A DNA stretch of 64,000 nt from Maribacter sp. GTDB lineage: Bacteria; Bacteroidota; Bacteroidia; Flavobacteriales; Flavobacteriaceae. The position numbers were made by a program, and so were the translations under genes. Below the pieces are notes generated by a model. That model had not been told where the DNA came from and did no database searches. It saw nothing but the letters and a program-made list of their open reading frames with translations. Positions 8,273 through 16,805 of this stretch are shown here, piece after piece; positions within the stretch are counted from its first letter, which is position 1; every line of letters starts with the position of its first letter. The stretch lies in NCBI GenBank assembly GCA_002749285.1, contig PDPR01000013.1, forward strand, positions 378-64,377. Direction: 5' to 3'.

Positions 8273-9058
8273 ATGAAGAAAATCTTTAAATATTTCCTAA
8301 ATGCCGTTCCAAGACCATTACTTATAAAAGTAAGTTACTGGGTCCGGCCTATTATGGCCTTTTGGCTTCGTGGAAATAAATATACCGACCCCATAGATGG
8401 AAAACGGTTCAGGGCCTTTTTACCTTACGGTTATGGAAATCCCAGGGACAATGTACTGTCACCCTCTACCCTTTCCTTGGAACGCCATCGATTATTATGG
8501 CTGTTCATTAAAAAGGAGACCGATTTTTTTACGGCCCGCTTGAAGGTTTTGCATTTTGCACCTGAACAGGCCTTTTACAAGCGCTTTAGAAACCTTGGCA
8601 ACTTAGAATACACCACTACGGACCTTAATTCCCCCTTGGCCGATGTAGAGGCCGATATCTGTGATCTACCCTTTACGGACAACACCTATGATGTGATTCT
8701 CTGTAACCATGTTTTGGAACACATACCCGATGACAAAAAAGCGATGCGGGAATTATACCGTGTCCTCAAACCCGGAGGATGGGGGATTTTCCAAATACCA
8801 CAGGACTTGGACAGGGAACATACTTTTGAGGACGATAGTATTACCGACCAAAAGGAACGAGCCAGGATATTTGGCCAATATGACCATGTACGAATCTATG
8901 GGAGGGATTATTTTGACAAACTGCGGAACATAGGTTTTGAAGTAAAGGAAATCGATTTCAATAAAAGCCTTGCGCCAGAAGAGATAGACAGGTACCGATT
9001 GGCAACCACTGAAATAATCCCTTTTGTTCGAAAGCCTAATTTACTACCAGTTTCTTAA
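8273..9058 (+). CDS. Class I SAM-dependent methyltransferase
   Basis: This 261-residue protein has a Methyltransf_11-like core at about residues 90-190: VLHFAPEQ in the place of motif I, YTTTDLNS with the acidic residue after strand 2, ADICDLPFTDNTYDVILCNHVLEHI for motifs II-III, and ELYRVLKPGGWGIFQIP after strand 5. Motif I has a departure: the usual glycine-rich E/DxGxGxG reads HFAPE. The N-terminal ~80 residues contain RPIMAFWLRGNKYTDP and are basic. Substrate is unknown; related proteins occur near cell-envelope sugar genes, but the neighbours here give no clue. Its 3' end overlaps the convergent apbE gene by 23 nt. Confidence 0.85.
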   Translation: MKKIFKYFLNAVPRPLLIKVSYWVRPIMAFWLRGNKYTDPIDGKRFRAFLPYGYGNPRDNVLSPSTLSLERHRLLWLFIKKETDFFTARLKVLHFAPEQAFYKRFRNLGNLEYTTTDLNSPLADVEADICDLPFTDNTYDVILCNHVLEHIPDDKKAMRELYRVLKPGGWGIFQIPQDLDREHTFEDDSITDQKERARIFGQYDHVRIYGRDYFDKLRNIGFEVKEIDFNKSLAPEEIDRYRLATTEIIPFVRKPNLLPVS

Positions 9059-10109
9059 AACCCTCGGTCATATACTCCTTGGTTCGCCCTTCTTGATCAA
9101 GATAGATTACATAGGCCTCCAATTCTTTTATTGTACCAAGCACCTCCTTGGTCTTATCCAAATCCATAGCCATGAAGGAAGTGGCATAGCCATCGGCAAC
9201 GGCACATGAATTGGCAAGCACGGTTACACCTAAGGTACTGGCATTTTTGGTGTATCCTGTCTTGGAATCAATAGTATGTACATATTTTTCCCCCGTAAGC
9301 GAATCTACCCTGAACTTTCGGTAATTGCCCGAAGAAGCCAAGGCCTTGTCCTTTAATTGGATCAAGAGTTTCAATCTTCTACCTGATTCCACTTGGGGAT
9401 CATCTATACCAACAACCCAAGGTTTCTGTTTTATCCGATTAATACCTTTGCCGACCAACTCCCCCCCAACTTCAAGCAGATAATCCCCGATACCCTTTTG
9501 GTCCATCATTTTGGCCAATCGATCAATTGCATATCCCTTGGCTATGGCATTAAAATCCAAATAAATATCCGAATGCTGTTTTTGTACTTTATGATCCTCG
9601 GTAAGCCTTACCTTGTCGAGACCTACATATTGCATCAAACTGTCCACCTTAACGCTATCCATGGCTACGGTTTTTCCTGGCCCAAAACCCCAAGCATTGA
9701 CCATAATGCCCACAGTAGGGTCAAAATAACCATCGGTATGCCTGTTTATTTCTTTAGAAAGCATAAAAACCTCTTGGAACATGGCATCGACGACCACATC
9801 CGTATCCCCTTGATTGATCTTTGAAATATCCGATGTTGGGATATAGGTCGACAATGATTGATCGACAACATTGAATACAGAATCGATATCGTGTTGATAA
9901 TCCAGCTCCCTATCGGCAATATAAATGACACTATAGGATGTTCCAAAAGCCCCCCCTACATTTGAATTCCTAACATAGTTCCTTGGGCCCCTGGCACAGG
10001 ATACAATGGCCATTGCCATAAAAACCACGGGCCATGCCCTTTTCCCAAATAGGCTAAGCACCAACCTCTTCAAGGATTCCCTTTCTCTAAAATTCGATAA
10101 GCCCTTCAT
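9036..10109 (-). CDS. apbE: FAD:protein FMN transferase (ApbE family lipoprotein)
   Basis: This 357-residue protein transfers FMN from FAD to a Thr/Ser in target proteins, notably NqrB and NqrC of Na+-NQR, both encoded just upstream on the same strand. An N-terminal hydrophobic segment ending AMAIVSC gives a lipobox with Cys38, so it is probably anchored on the periplasmic face, where NqrB and NqrC are flavinylated. Family motifs are GGAFGTSYSV, LDFNAIAKGYAIDRL, LLEVGGELVGKG, HTIDSKTGYT and SCAVADGYATSFMAM (metal and FAD site). It overlaps the upstream 119-aa gene by 23 nt, which indicates translational coupling. Confidence 0.94.
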   Translation of the reverse strand: MKGLSNFRERESLKRLVLSLFGKRAWPVVFMAMAIVSCARGPRNYVRNSNVGGAFGTSYSVIYIADRELDYQHDIDSVFNVVDQSLSTYIPTSDISKINQGDTDVVVDAMFQEVFMLSKEINRHTDGYFDPTVGIMVNAWGFGPGKTVAMDSVKVDSLMQYVGLDKVRLTEDHKVQKQHSDIYLDFNAIAKGYAIDRLAKMMDQKGIGDYLLEVGGELVGKGINRIKQKPWVVGIDDPQVESGRRLKLLIQLKDKALASSGNYRKFRVDSLTGEKYVHTIDSKTGYTKNASTLGVTVLANSCAVADGYATSFMAMDLDKTKEVLGTIKELEAYVIYLDQEGRTKEYMTEGFKKLVVN

Positions 10110-10446
10110 AATCGACTATATATTCCTCATTCAAGTATACGGGTAAATTTCGGTCCATGGCGTTGTAAAGGCCAACACCGGCATAGCACAATCTTCCTTT
10201 TTGCTTTAGGGCATGGTCTTTCATCCTTTCCATTAAGGCAACATCATACTCCCTAGGATCTTGGGGATGAGCCACATTCCGTACCACAATAAAATGCAGT
10301 TCCTTATCCTTTAAACAAACAAATTGGGGATTTTTCCTAGGCTTGCTATTCACCCCCATAAATTCATAACCCTCGGCCTGAAGCTGCCTTCCTACGATAT
10401 TCATGGCCAAATTATGTAATTCCTGTTCGCTAAGTGGTTTCATCAA
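10087..10446 (-). CDS. Small conserved Nqr-associated protein, 119 aa
   Basis: This is a 119-residue soluble protein (MKPLSEQELHNLAMNIVGRQL ... YLNEEYIVDYEGLIEF). It has no signal peptide, cysteines suited to an Fe-S cluster, or nucleotide motif. Short proteins of this type are often labelled 'Na+-translocating NADH-quinone reductase subunit F' in flavobacterial genomes because they sit beside nqrF, but nothing here resembles NqrF. It lies between a terminator-like hairpin behind nqrF and apbE, whose start it overlaps. A role in Nqr assembly or flavinylation is plausible from position only. An alternative start at 10443 removes one Met. Confidence 0.75.
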   Translation of the reverse strand: MMKPLSEQELHNLAMNIVGRQLQAEGYEFMGVNSKPRKNPQFVCLKDKELHFIVVRNVAHPQDPREYDVALMERMKDHALKQKGRLCYAGVGLYNAMDRNLPVYLNEEYIVDYEGLIEF

Positions 10447-10465
10447 CGTTGTTCATTAACTAAGA

Positions 10466-10499
10466 AAACCTGACAGGGTTTTAAAGATCTGTCAGGTTT
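10466..10499 (-). terminator. Terminator-like hairpin after nqrF
   Basis: A perfect 11-bp stem, AAACCTGACAG at 10466-10476 and CTGTCAGGTTT at 10489-10499, with a 12-nt loop. Read on the minus strand it follows the nqrF stop and ends in a short T run. It may separate nqrA-F from the 119-aa gene and apbE, or only attenuate read-through. Confidence 0.65.
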
Positions 10500-10533
10500 G
10501 CGATTCATATTTTGAAGATCGGGACATATTTCA

Positions 10534-11841
10534 TTATCCGCCGAAATCATCAAAGCGGATATTCTCATCTGGTATACCAAAGTCCTCTCCCATTTTCTGT
10601 ACGGCCTTGTTCATTAACGGGGGGCCACAGAAATACAATTCTATATCCTCAGGGGATTCGTGTTTGCTCAGATAATTATCGATTACACAATTATGGATAA
10701 ACCCAACGAAGCCATCTCCTGGGGCATCTATATCATCCTTGACCTTCCAGTTATCCTCTTCCATAGGTTCGGATAGTGCCAAATAGAACTTGAAATTCGG
10801 AAATTCCTTTTCCAACTCATAGAAGTGATCTAAATAGAACAATTCCCTTTTGGAACGGCCACCATACCAATAGGTGACTTTACGGTCTGTTTTTAAAGTC
10901 TTGAACAGATGGTACAGATGTGAACGCATCGGTGCCATACCTGCACCACCGCCAACATAAAGCATCTCAGCATCGGAATCATTGATGAAGAACTCACCAT
11001 AAGGTCCGGAAATGACTACTTTATCACCTGGTTTTCTTGAGAAAATATAGGAGGAGGCGATACCGGGGTTAACTTTCATCCAACCATTCTGGGAACGGTC
11101 CCATGGTGGGGTCGCAATACGTACATTCAGCATGATCTCCCTACCCTCAGCAGGATAAGAGGCCATGGAATATGCCCTTTCGACAGTCTCGGGATTCTTC
11201 ATCACCAATGGCCAAAGGTTGAATTTATCCCATTCAGCCTGGAATTTATCCGGAGTATCATGTTCCTCTGGGTGTGCCGTAATATCTATATCTGAATATT
11301 TGATCTCGCATGGCGGAATCTCGATCTGAATATACCCTCCTGCCTTATAATTCATATCCTCAGGAATCTCAACAACGAATTCCTTGATAAAAGAAGCTAC
11401 ATTATAGTTTCGTACAACGGTACCTTCCCATTTCTTGATACCGAAAACCTCTTCGGGAATGGTTATCTCCATATCCTGTTTCACCTTTACCTGACAGGCC
11501 AAACGCGCCCCTTCATTCAATTCCCTTTTTGAGAAATGGGGCGTTTCGGTTGGCAGGGCTTCCCCTCCACCGGACAACACATGGCATTCACACTGAATAC
11601 AGGTGCCACCACCACCACATGCGGAAGGAAGGAATATTTTTTGGTTACCAAGTGTAGACAACAAGGACCCACCAGAACCCACTTTGACCTTTTTTTCCCC
11701 GTTTATGGTAATGGTAACCGGCCCTGAGGGTGAAAGTTTTTGCTTGGTGAACAATAAAATGGCCACCAAAGCCAATAATAGAATTAGGAACGATATTACC
11801 GTAATTAAAATTGTTCCGCCTATACTTGTAGCTAAAATCAT
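10534..11841 (-). CDS. nqrF: Na+-translocating NADH:quinone reductase subunit F
   Basis: This 435-residue electron-input subunit oxidises NADH and passes electrons via FAD and a [2Fe-2S] cluster into the sodium pump. Domains in order: an N-terminal membrane helix (residues ~5-30), a ferredoxin domain with [16 protein letters not shown] and a fourth Cys in GARLACQV, an FAD-binding barrel with RAYSMASYP (~220), and an NADH domain with [15 protein letters not shown] (~300) ending FDDFGG. Length and order match the family. It is the last gene of nqrABCDEF and starts 2 nt after nqrE stops. Confidence 0.97.
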   Translation of the reverse strand: MILATSIGGTILITVISFLILLLALVAILLFTKQKLSPSGPVTITINGEKKVKVGSGGSLLSTLGNQKIFLPSACGGGGTCIQCECHVLSGGGEALPTETPHFSKRELNEGARLACQVKVKQDMEITIPEEVFGIKKWEGTVVRNYNVASFIKEFVVEIPEDMNYKAGGYIQIEIPPCEIKYSDIDITAHPEEHDTPDKFQAEWDKFNLWPLVMKNPETVERAYSMASYPAEGREIMLNVRIATPPWDRSQNGWMKVNPGIASSYIFSRKPGDKVVISGPYGEFFINDSDAEMLYVGGGAGMAPMRSHLYHLFKTLKTDRKVTYWYGGRSKRELFYLDHFYELEKEFPNFKFYLALSEPMEEDNWKVKDDIDAPGDGFVGFIHNCVIDNYLSKHESPEDIELYFCGPPLMNKAVQKMGEDFGIPDENIRFDDFGG

Positions 11842-11843
11842 TT

Positions 11844-12590
11844 TTACTTGTTTATAGCGTCATTATATGAGACCTCTTTTTCATCGATCTCCTTTTTATT
11901 TTCCTTTTCCTCTACCTGTCCGATCTTCACAGCTGTTGTCTTTTCCCCAACAGCAGCCTCTTCATCACTGCCACCGGTCAACATGCCACCAAAACTTTGG
12001 AACCCAAGACCCATTAACCCTGTAATGATAAAGGTTATACCTAGTCCCCTTAACGGCGGTGGCACATTTGAATATCTGATTTTTTCGCGTATTGCGGCAA
12101 TGGCCAGAATAGCCAAGAACCATCCAATACCAGAACTGACCCCGTAATTAAAGGCCAATCCCAATGTGGCGATCTCTCTAGATTGCATGAACAGGGAACC
12201 TCCTAAAATAGCACAGTTTACCGCAATAAGGGGCAGAAAGATCCCCAGTGAGTTATAAAGTGAGGGCGAGAATTTCTCAACCACGATCTCTACCAATTGT
12301 ACCATAGTCGCTATTGTCGCGATAAAAAGGATAAAGGATAAAAAACTTAAGTTATAATCCGCATATTCAGGCCCCAACCAAACCAATGCCCCATCACGAA
12401 GCAAATATTGGTCCAACAGCCAGTTCATGGGTACGGTGACCGCCAATACAAAGATAACCGCGGCCCCCAGACCTACTGCAGTCGCTACTTTTTTGGATAC
12501 GGCCAAATAGGAACACATTCCCAAAAACACTGAAAACACCATATTATCTATAAATATGGACTTGAAAAACAATTCAATATGCTCTAACAT
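11844..12590 (-). CDS. nqrE: Na+-translocating NADH:quinone reductase subunit E, extended C-terminus
   Basis: This 248-residue membrane subunit has about six hydrophobic helices, with the conserved start [20 protein letters not shown] and [11 protein letters not shown]. NqrE and NqrD form a pseudo-symmetric pair in the sodium-translocating part. The family core is about 200 residues. Here a further ~45 residues follow the last helix, highly charged and Lys/Glu-rich ([13 protein letters not shown]). That tail is absent from the classical enterobacterial and Vibrio proteins as I know them. It lies between nqrD and nqrF with short gaps. Confidence 0.96.
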   Translation of the reverse strand: MLEHIELFFKSIFIDNMVFSVFLGMCSYLAVSKKVATAVGLGAAVIFVLAVTVPMNWLLDQYLLRDGALVWLGPEYADYNLSFLSFILFIATIATMVQLVEIVVEKFSPSLYNSLGIFLPLIAVNCAILGGSLFMQSREIATLGLAFNYGVSSGIGWFLAILAIAAIREKIRYSNVPPPLRGLGITFIITGLMGLGFQSFGGMLTGGSDEEAAVGEKTTAVKIGQVEEKENKKEIDEKEVSYNDAINK

Positions 12591-12614
12591 GTTATTATCT
12601 TTAAATGACTATTC

Positions 12615-13262
12615 TTAGTTGTCTTCTATCAATGCTTCGTTCCTAGACCGTTGCACCCAGATAATCATACCAACAACGATCAATGCCGCTGGTGGAATTA
12701 TCATAAATCCATTGTTCTCATATCCAAAGGCATAAAGCCCTGTTTTGGTGACAGGATTACCCAAAACGGGGAAGCCAAATAAGGTACCTGACCCCAAGAG
12801 TTCCCTAAAAAACCCAACAATAACCAAAATAATACCATATCCCAAGGCATTACCGATACCATCCAAAAAAGACCTCCATGGCCCATTACCCAAGGCAAAA
12901 GCCTCAAAACGTCCCATGATAATACAGTTGGTGATGATCAACCCAACGAACACCGAAAGGGTCTTGCTCAATTCGTACGCAAATGCCTTTAATACCTGAT
13001 CCACAATAATCACCAAGGTAGCAACAACAATAAGCTGTACGATAATCCTGATTTTTGAAGGGATTATATTCCGCAATAAGGATATAACCACATTGCCCAT
13101 ACCCAGTACAAAGAGTACGGAAACAGCCATTACAACGGATGCCTTTAACTCGGCGGTAATTGCCAAAGCGGAACAGATACCCAACACCTGAATGGTAATA
13201 GGGTTATTATCCGCCAACGGATCCTTGATCAAGTTGGCGTCTTTTTTAGAAAGTAATGCCAT
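12615..13262 (-). CDS. nqrD: Na+-translocating NADH:quinone reductase subunit D
   Basis: This 215-residue integral membrane subunit has about six helices. Recognisable stretches are DPLADNNPITIQVLGICSAL near the start, the half-helix motif FVGLIITNCIIMGRFEAFA and ALGYGIILVIVGFFRELLG. It pairs with NqrE in the sodium-conducting core. It starts 1 nt after the nqrC stop, in the usual nqr order. Confidence 0.96.
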   Translation of the reverse strand: MALLSKKDANLIKDPLADNNPITIQVLGICSALAITAELKASVVMAVSVLFVLGMGNVVISLLRNIIPSKIRIIVQLIVVATLVIIVDQVLKAFAYELSKTLSVFVGLIITNCIIMGRFEAFALGNGPWRSFLDGIGNALGYGIILVIVGFFRELLGSGTLFGFPVLGNPVTKTGLYAFGYENNGFMIIPPAALIVVGMIIWVQRSRNEALIEDN

Positions 13263-13263
13263 A

Positions 13264-14013
13264 TTATTTAACTCTAATCGTTTCTAAATAGTCCTTATAA
13301 AGACCTACACTCTCGGTAATCATCGCAGAGACCCCATTACCCGTAATGGTAGCCCCGGCAAGTGCATCTACCTCGTTATCGTCCTTGATCTTGTTCAAGG
13401 GGTCGTTATTGCCCTTCTGCACTATAATACCTTTGTACTTTGTCCCGTCCAAAATGGATTCACCGGTAAAGTCATCCATGAAATAACGTTGTTTGATATT
13501 GGCGCCAAGACCAGGTGTTTCCCCTGCATGATCGAAATAAACCCCTTGGACCACCATTTGGTCGTCCAAAGCCACAAAACCCCAAATCGCATCCCAAAGC
13601 CCTTTACCCCTCATGGGTATGATATAGTATGTCTTCCCATCCTTTTCACCAATGAACAATGGCAATTTCCTGGTTTCCCCATTTTTGGCAGCTGTAGCCT
13701 GCTTTTTAAGGTCGATCAAATAAGCCTGGTCATCTTTGGTGATCTTGTCCCCCTCAATTATCAATTGTTCCTTGATATACTTCGAAAATTCCACTGCCAC
13801 CTCATCGGTAGGCACGAAATCGACACTACCTTCACCGGAGTTCTGGTTAACCCCCATGGCATAAAGAATATTCTGCTGTTTTTCCAATCGTTTATTTTCT
13901 TGAATCTTTCCACTCAAGGAATACGACACATAAGCCAAGATCGTACCTACGATAATGACCATAACGGCCGCAAAAATCACCGTGTAACTGTTCTTTTCTG
14001 TATCCAATGCCAT
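13264..14013 (-). CDS. nqrC: Na+-translocating NADH:quinone reductase subunit C
   Basis: This 249-residue subunit has a single N-terminal membrane helix (about residues 10-32) and a periplasmic FMN-binding domain. The covalent FMN site is DALAGATITGNG, with Thr222 as the likely acceptor, matching the DxxxGATxT signature used by ApbE, which is encoded downstream. Other conserved pieces are GKGLWDAIWGFVALD and HAGETPGLGA. It lies 2 nt downstream of nqrB. Confidence 0.97.
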   Translation of the reverse strand: MALDTEKNSYTVIFAAVMVIIVGTILAYVSYSLSGKIQENKRLEKQQNILYAMGVNQNSGEGSVDFVPTDEVAVEFSKYIKEQLIIEGDKITKDDQAYLIDLKKQATAAKNGETRKLPLFIGEKDGKTYYIIPMRGKGLWDAIWGFVALDDQMVVQGVYFDHAGETPGLGANIKQRYFMDDFTGESILDGTKYKGIIVQKGNNDPLNKIKDDNEVDALAGATITGNGVSAMITESVGLYKDYLETIRVK

Positions 14014-14015
14014 GA

Positions 14016-15299
14016 TTAAATTGTTTCTGCTTTTAATTCTTCCGCTTTTTTATCCAAATCGTTTGGTAGAATAGTAGCACTCTTGAGTCTTTTTAGACGT
14101 TTATTGATATTCGCCTTGACCACATAATGGTCTATAGTTGGCGCAAACACGTTCATTAGTAGTATGGCCAAGAACACACCCTCTGGATAAGCTGGATTGA
14201 AAACCCGGATCATCACTGACATAAAACCGATCAGAAAGCCATAAATCCATTTTCCCTTATTGGTCTGTGAACCTGTAACGGGGTCTGTAGCCATAAAGAC
14301 AATACCAAAGGCCAAACCACCAACCAATAGATGTTTCCAATACTCAAAACCCATTAAACCGTAAAAATTGCTGCTCTCCGAAATAATCCCCAAATCAACG
14401 ACCATATTGAAAACATACCCCATAACCAATGAACCGATCACGGCACTCAACATAATTCGCCAACTTGCTATTTTACTGTATATCAAGAACAACCCGCCCA
14501 AAAGAATCAGGAACGTTGAAGTTTCGCCCACTGAACCGGGAATAAAACCAAAGAACATATCGGAAATCGAATAATCAAGATCCGCCAAACGATCTTGGGC
14601 CAAGGCCCCAAGAACGGTTTCCCCCGATATAGCATCAGGTGTCCCGGTTCTTTCCACTGCTTGGTACACCCATACCTTATCGCCACTCATCCAAGTAGGG
14701 TAAGCGAAAAACAGGAATGCCCTAATGGTCAAGGCCGGGTTCAGGATATTCATACCTGTACCCCCAAACACCTCTTTCCCTATTACCACACCGAAGATAA
14801 CGGAAACAGCCAACATCCAAAGTGGAGTATCGATAGGGACGATCAAAGGCACCAACATCCCGGTAACCAAATATCCTTCTTCAACCTCATGGCCTTTTAT
14901 TATCGCAAAAATAAATTCAACAAGCAATCCGACGCCATAGGAAACCACCACTAAGGGCAATACCTTTATAATCCCTATCCAAAAATTGTCCCATGTAAGG
15001 AAATTACCCAACAAGGAAAATTCACGGGACACATTGTTGGCCACATCAATGGCCGCATAGTATTGGTACCCTGCATTGAACATGGAGAACAACAGTACCG
15101 GAACCAAGGCCATAATCACCATATTCATGGTTCGCTTTAGGTCATCCGCACCACGAACATGGGCTCCGGAATGGGTCGTGTCATCAGGGGAGAACAGGAA
15201 TGTATGGAGTGCGTTGAACGCAGGTGCCATTTTCTTGCCCCTATAATGGTGCTTAAGTATGTGCAGTCTTCTCTTAAAGGTCAGTTTTTTGTCACTCAT
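14016..15299 (-). CDS. nqrB: Na+-translocating NADH:quinone reductase subunit B
   Basis: This 427-residue subunit has about ten membrane helices, carries covalent FMN and riboflavin, and takes part in quinone reduction. Family landmarks are HILKHHYRGKKMAPAFNAL at the N-terminus, GKEVFGGTGMNILNPALTIRAFLFFAYP, FIPGSVGETSTFLILLGG and FMATDPVTGSQTNKGKWIYG. The flavinylation segment reads DAISGETVLG at about residues 219-228: the acceptor Thr and preceding Ser-Gly are kept, but the usual Ala of SGAT is Glu. It follows nqrA by 3 nt. Confidence 0.97.
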   Translation of the reverse strand: MSDKKLTFKRRLHILKHHYRGKKMAPAFNALHTFLFSPDDTTHSGAHVRGADDLKRTMNMVIMALVPVLLFSMFNAGYQYYAAIDVANNVSREFSLLGNFLTWDNFWIGIIKVLPLVVVSYGVGLLVEFIFAIIKGHEVEEGYLVTGMLVPLIVPIDTPLWMLAVSVIFGVVIGKEVFGGTGMNILNPALTIRAFLFFAYPTWMSGDKVWVYQAVERTGTPDAISGETVLGALAQDRLADLDYSISDMFFGFIPGSVGETSTFLILLGGLFLIYSKIASWRIMLSAVIGSLVMGYVFNMVVDLGIISESSNFYGLMGFEYWKHLLVGGLAFGIVFMATDPVTGSQTNKGKWIYGFLIGFMSVMIRVFNPAYPEGVFLAILLMNVFAPTIDHYVVKANINKRLKRLKSATILPNDLDKKAEELKAETI

Positions 15300-15302
15300 C
15301 TT

Positions 15303-16655
15303 TTAGCCTATTTCTTTATATAATAAATCCAACCCTTCACGTATGATCTTTTGGTGGGGCTGCTTGGAAATACAAACAAACTCGGTCAATGCAAAATCCT
15401 CCGGGGCCACCTCATATAGTCCTAACTGCTCCATCTCATCAAGGTCCTTTACCAAGCACGCCTTGAGTAACTGCATCGGGAAAATATCAAAAGGGAAGAC
15501 CTCCTCATACTGTCCCGTTACCACAAATGCGCGATGCTCACCGTTGGTATTCGTATTTAAATCATATTTCTTTTTAGGCTGTAGCCAGGAAAAAGTCAAG
15601 GCCCTTGTTGTGGATATTTTATTGAATACAGGTCGGGCCCATCCGAACAATTCATAATCATCCCCTTCAGGAATGACCGTAACCGTATTATTATAATACC
15701 CCAAGTAACCATCTGGCCTACTTTTTGAGCCGGTCAACACATCACCGTTGATGACCCGGAAACTATCATTGTTGACCCCACTACCATATAAGAAGGTAGA
15801 TATCTCGGCCCCGATTTTCGTGATATAGTATTTTGGTGTCTTGACCGATGAACCAGACAAAGCCACGATACGCTCTGAATTGAATTTTCCGGTCAAAAGC
15901 AACTCCCCGATCACGACCAGGTCCTGGGGCGAAACCGTCCATACCACCTCACCCTTATTAATAGGGTCTATCTTATTTATCTGGGTACCCACCAATCCCG
16001 CAGGGTGTGGCCCAGAAACCTTATGCAATTCTATTCCGTCCATACCGGAAAGAGGGGAATCTGAATCCGCACCTACGGAAACATGCACCTTGCCCGGTGT
16101 TAATTTACCCAAAGCCATAATTGCGGCCTGTAGCTCTTCCTCCCTGCCCTGCAATACATAATCACTATTAGCTGCCAAAGGAGCTGTAGTATAGCCAGAG
16201 ATGAAAATCGATTTTGGGTTCGCATCCGGATTTGCTATAATATCGTATGGTCTTTGCTTTATAAAAGGCCAACAACCTGTTTTCAACAAATGGGCCTTGA
16301 TCTCCAATGGGGTCGCCTTGTCCACATCAAAAGCCCCATGCCCTACAATTGCCTGTTCCTTATCGGCAAGTATCCTGAGTGATAGGATCTTTCGTCTTGC
16401 CCCACGTATTATCTCGACCAATTCACCACTTACTGGTGACACGAACAACATTTCCGGGTTGCTTTTATTGAAAAACAGCGCTTCACCTGCCTTGACCTCC
16501 ACACCTTCCCTGACAAGCATTTTGGGGGTGATCCCATGGAAATCCCCAAGGTTTATGGCATAGACGTTACTCAACACCGCTTTAGCCGTAGTTTCTTCGG
16601 CAGCCCCTATCAAATTGATGTTCAAGCCTTTTCGTATTCTGATGTCTTTCGGCAT
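15303..16655 (-). CDS. nqrA: Na+-translocating NADH:quinone reductase subunit A
   Basis: This 450-residue cytoplasmic subunit is the first gene of the operon. Family features are the start KDIRIRKGLNINLIGAAEE, VREGVEVKAGEALFFNK, HLLKTGCWPFIKQRPYD, SGPHPAGLVGTQINKIDP and the C-terminal EQLGLYEVAPEDFALTEFVC with the Cys-bearing segment. The whole nqr set provides sodium-motive respiration, consistent with a marine organism. An exact TAnnTTTG element lies about 35 nt upstream of the start. Confidence 0.97.
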   Translation of the reverse strand: MPKDIRIRKGLNINLIGAAEETTAKAVLSNVYAINLGDFHGITPKMLVREGVEVKAGEALFFNKSNPEMLFVSPVSGELVEIIRGARRKILSLRILADKEQAIVGHGAFDVDKATPLEIKAHLLKTGCWPFIKQRPYDIIANPDANPKSIFISGYTTAPLAANSDYVLQGREEELQAAIMALGKLTPGKVHVSVGADSDSPLSGMDGIELHKVSGPHPAGLVGTQINKIDPINKGEVVWTVSPQDLVVIGELLLTGKFNSERIVALSGSSVKTPKYYITKIGAEISTFLYGSGVNNDSFRVINGDVLTGSKSRPDGYLGYYNNTVTVIPEGDDYELFGWARPVFNKISTTRALTFSWLQPKKKYDLNTNTNGEHRAFVVTGQYEEVFPFDIFPMQLLKACLVKDLDEMEQLGLYEVAPEDFALTEFVCISKQPHQKIIREGLDLLYKEIG

Positions 16656-16689
16656 AAATCGCAGACCTTTAGGTTAACAAAATTTCGTG

Positions 16690-16697
16690 CAAAAGTA
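16690..16697 (-). promoter_or_regulatory. -7 promoter element of the nqr operon
   Basis: On the minus strand this reads TACTTTTG, an exact TAnnTTTG, 35 nt upstream of nqrA. A TTG on the minus strand (16713-16715) lies 15 nt further up, slightly closer than usual. Confidence 0.5.
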
Positions 16698-16759
16698 GCA
16701 TTTAATAGGCAGCAATCATAATTATCTCCTATAAATTTAGGCAATTCATCGATGTAAAT

Positions 16760-16788
16760 TTGTCAGGAATGGTTTTTGTTTACCTTTA
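16760..16788 (+). promoter_or_regulatory. Promoter of the T9SS plug gene
   Basis: TTG at 16760-16762, an 18-nt spacer and TACCTTTA at 16781-16788 (7 of 8 to TAnnTTTG). It is 18 nt before the ATG at 16806 and diverges from the nqr promoter. Confidence 0.45.
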
Positions 16789-16805
16789 CTTTAAAATTAA
16801 CATAA

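Noticed and set aside
9393..9824. 143-codon + strand frame inside apbE
   Set aside because: Antisense to a well-supported gene and without recognisable protein features.
10087..10446. Calling the 119-aa gene a second nqrF
   Set aside because: It has no ferredoxin cysteines and no FAD or NADH motif; a true nqrF is present at 10534-11841.
14595..14954. 119-codon + strand frame inside nqrB
   Set aside because: Shadow of nqrB; Gly/Pro/His-rich nonsense translation.
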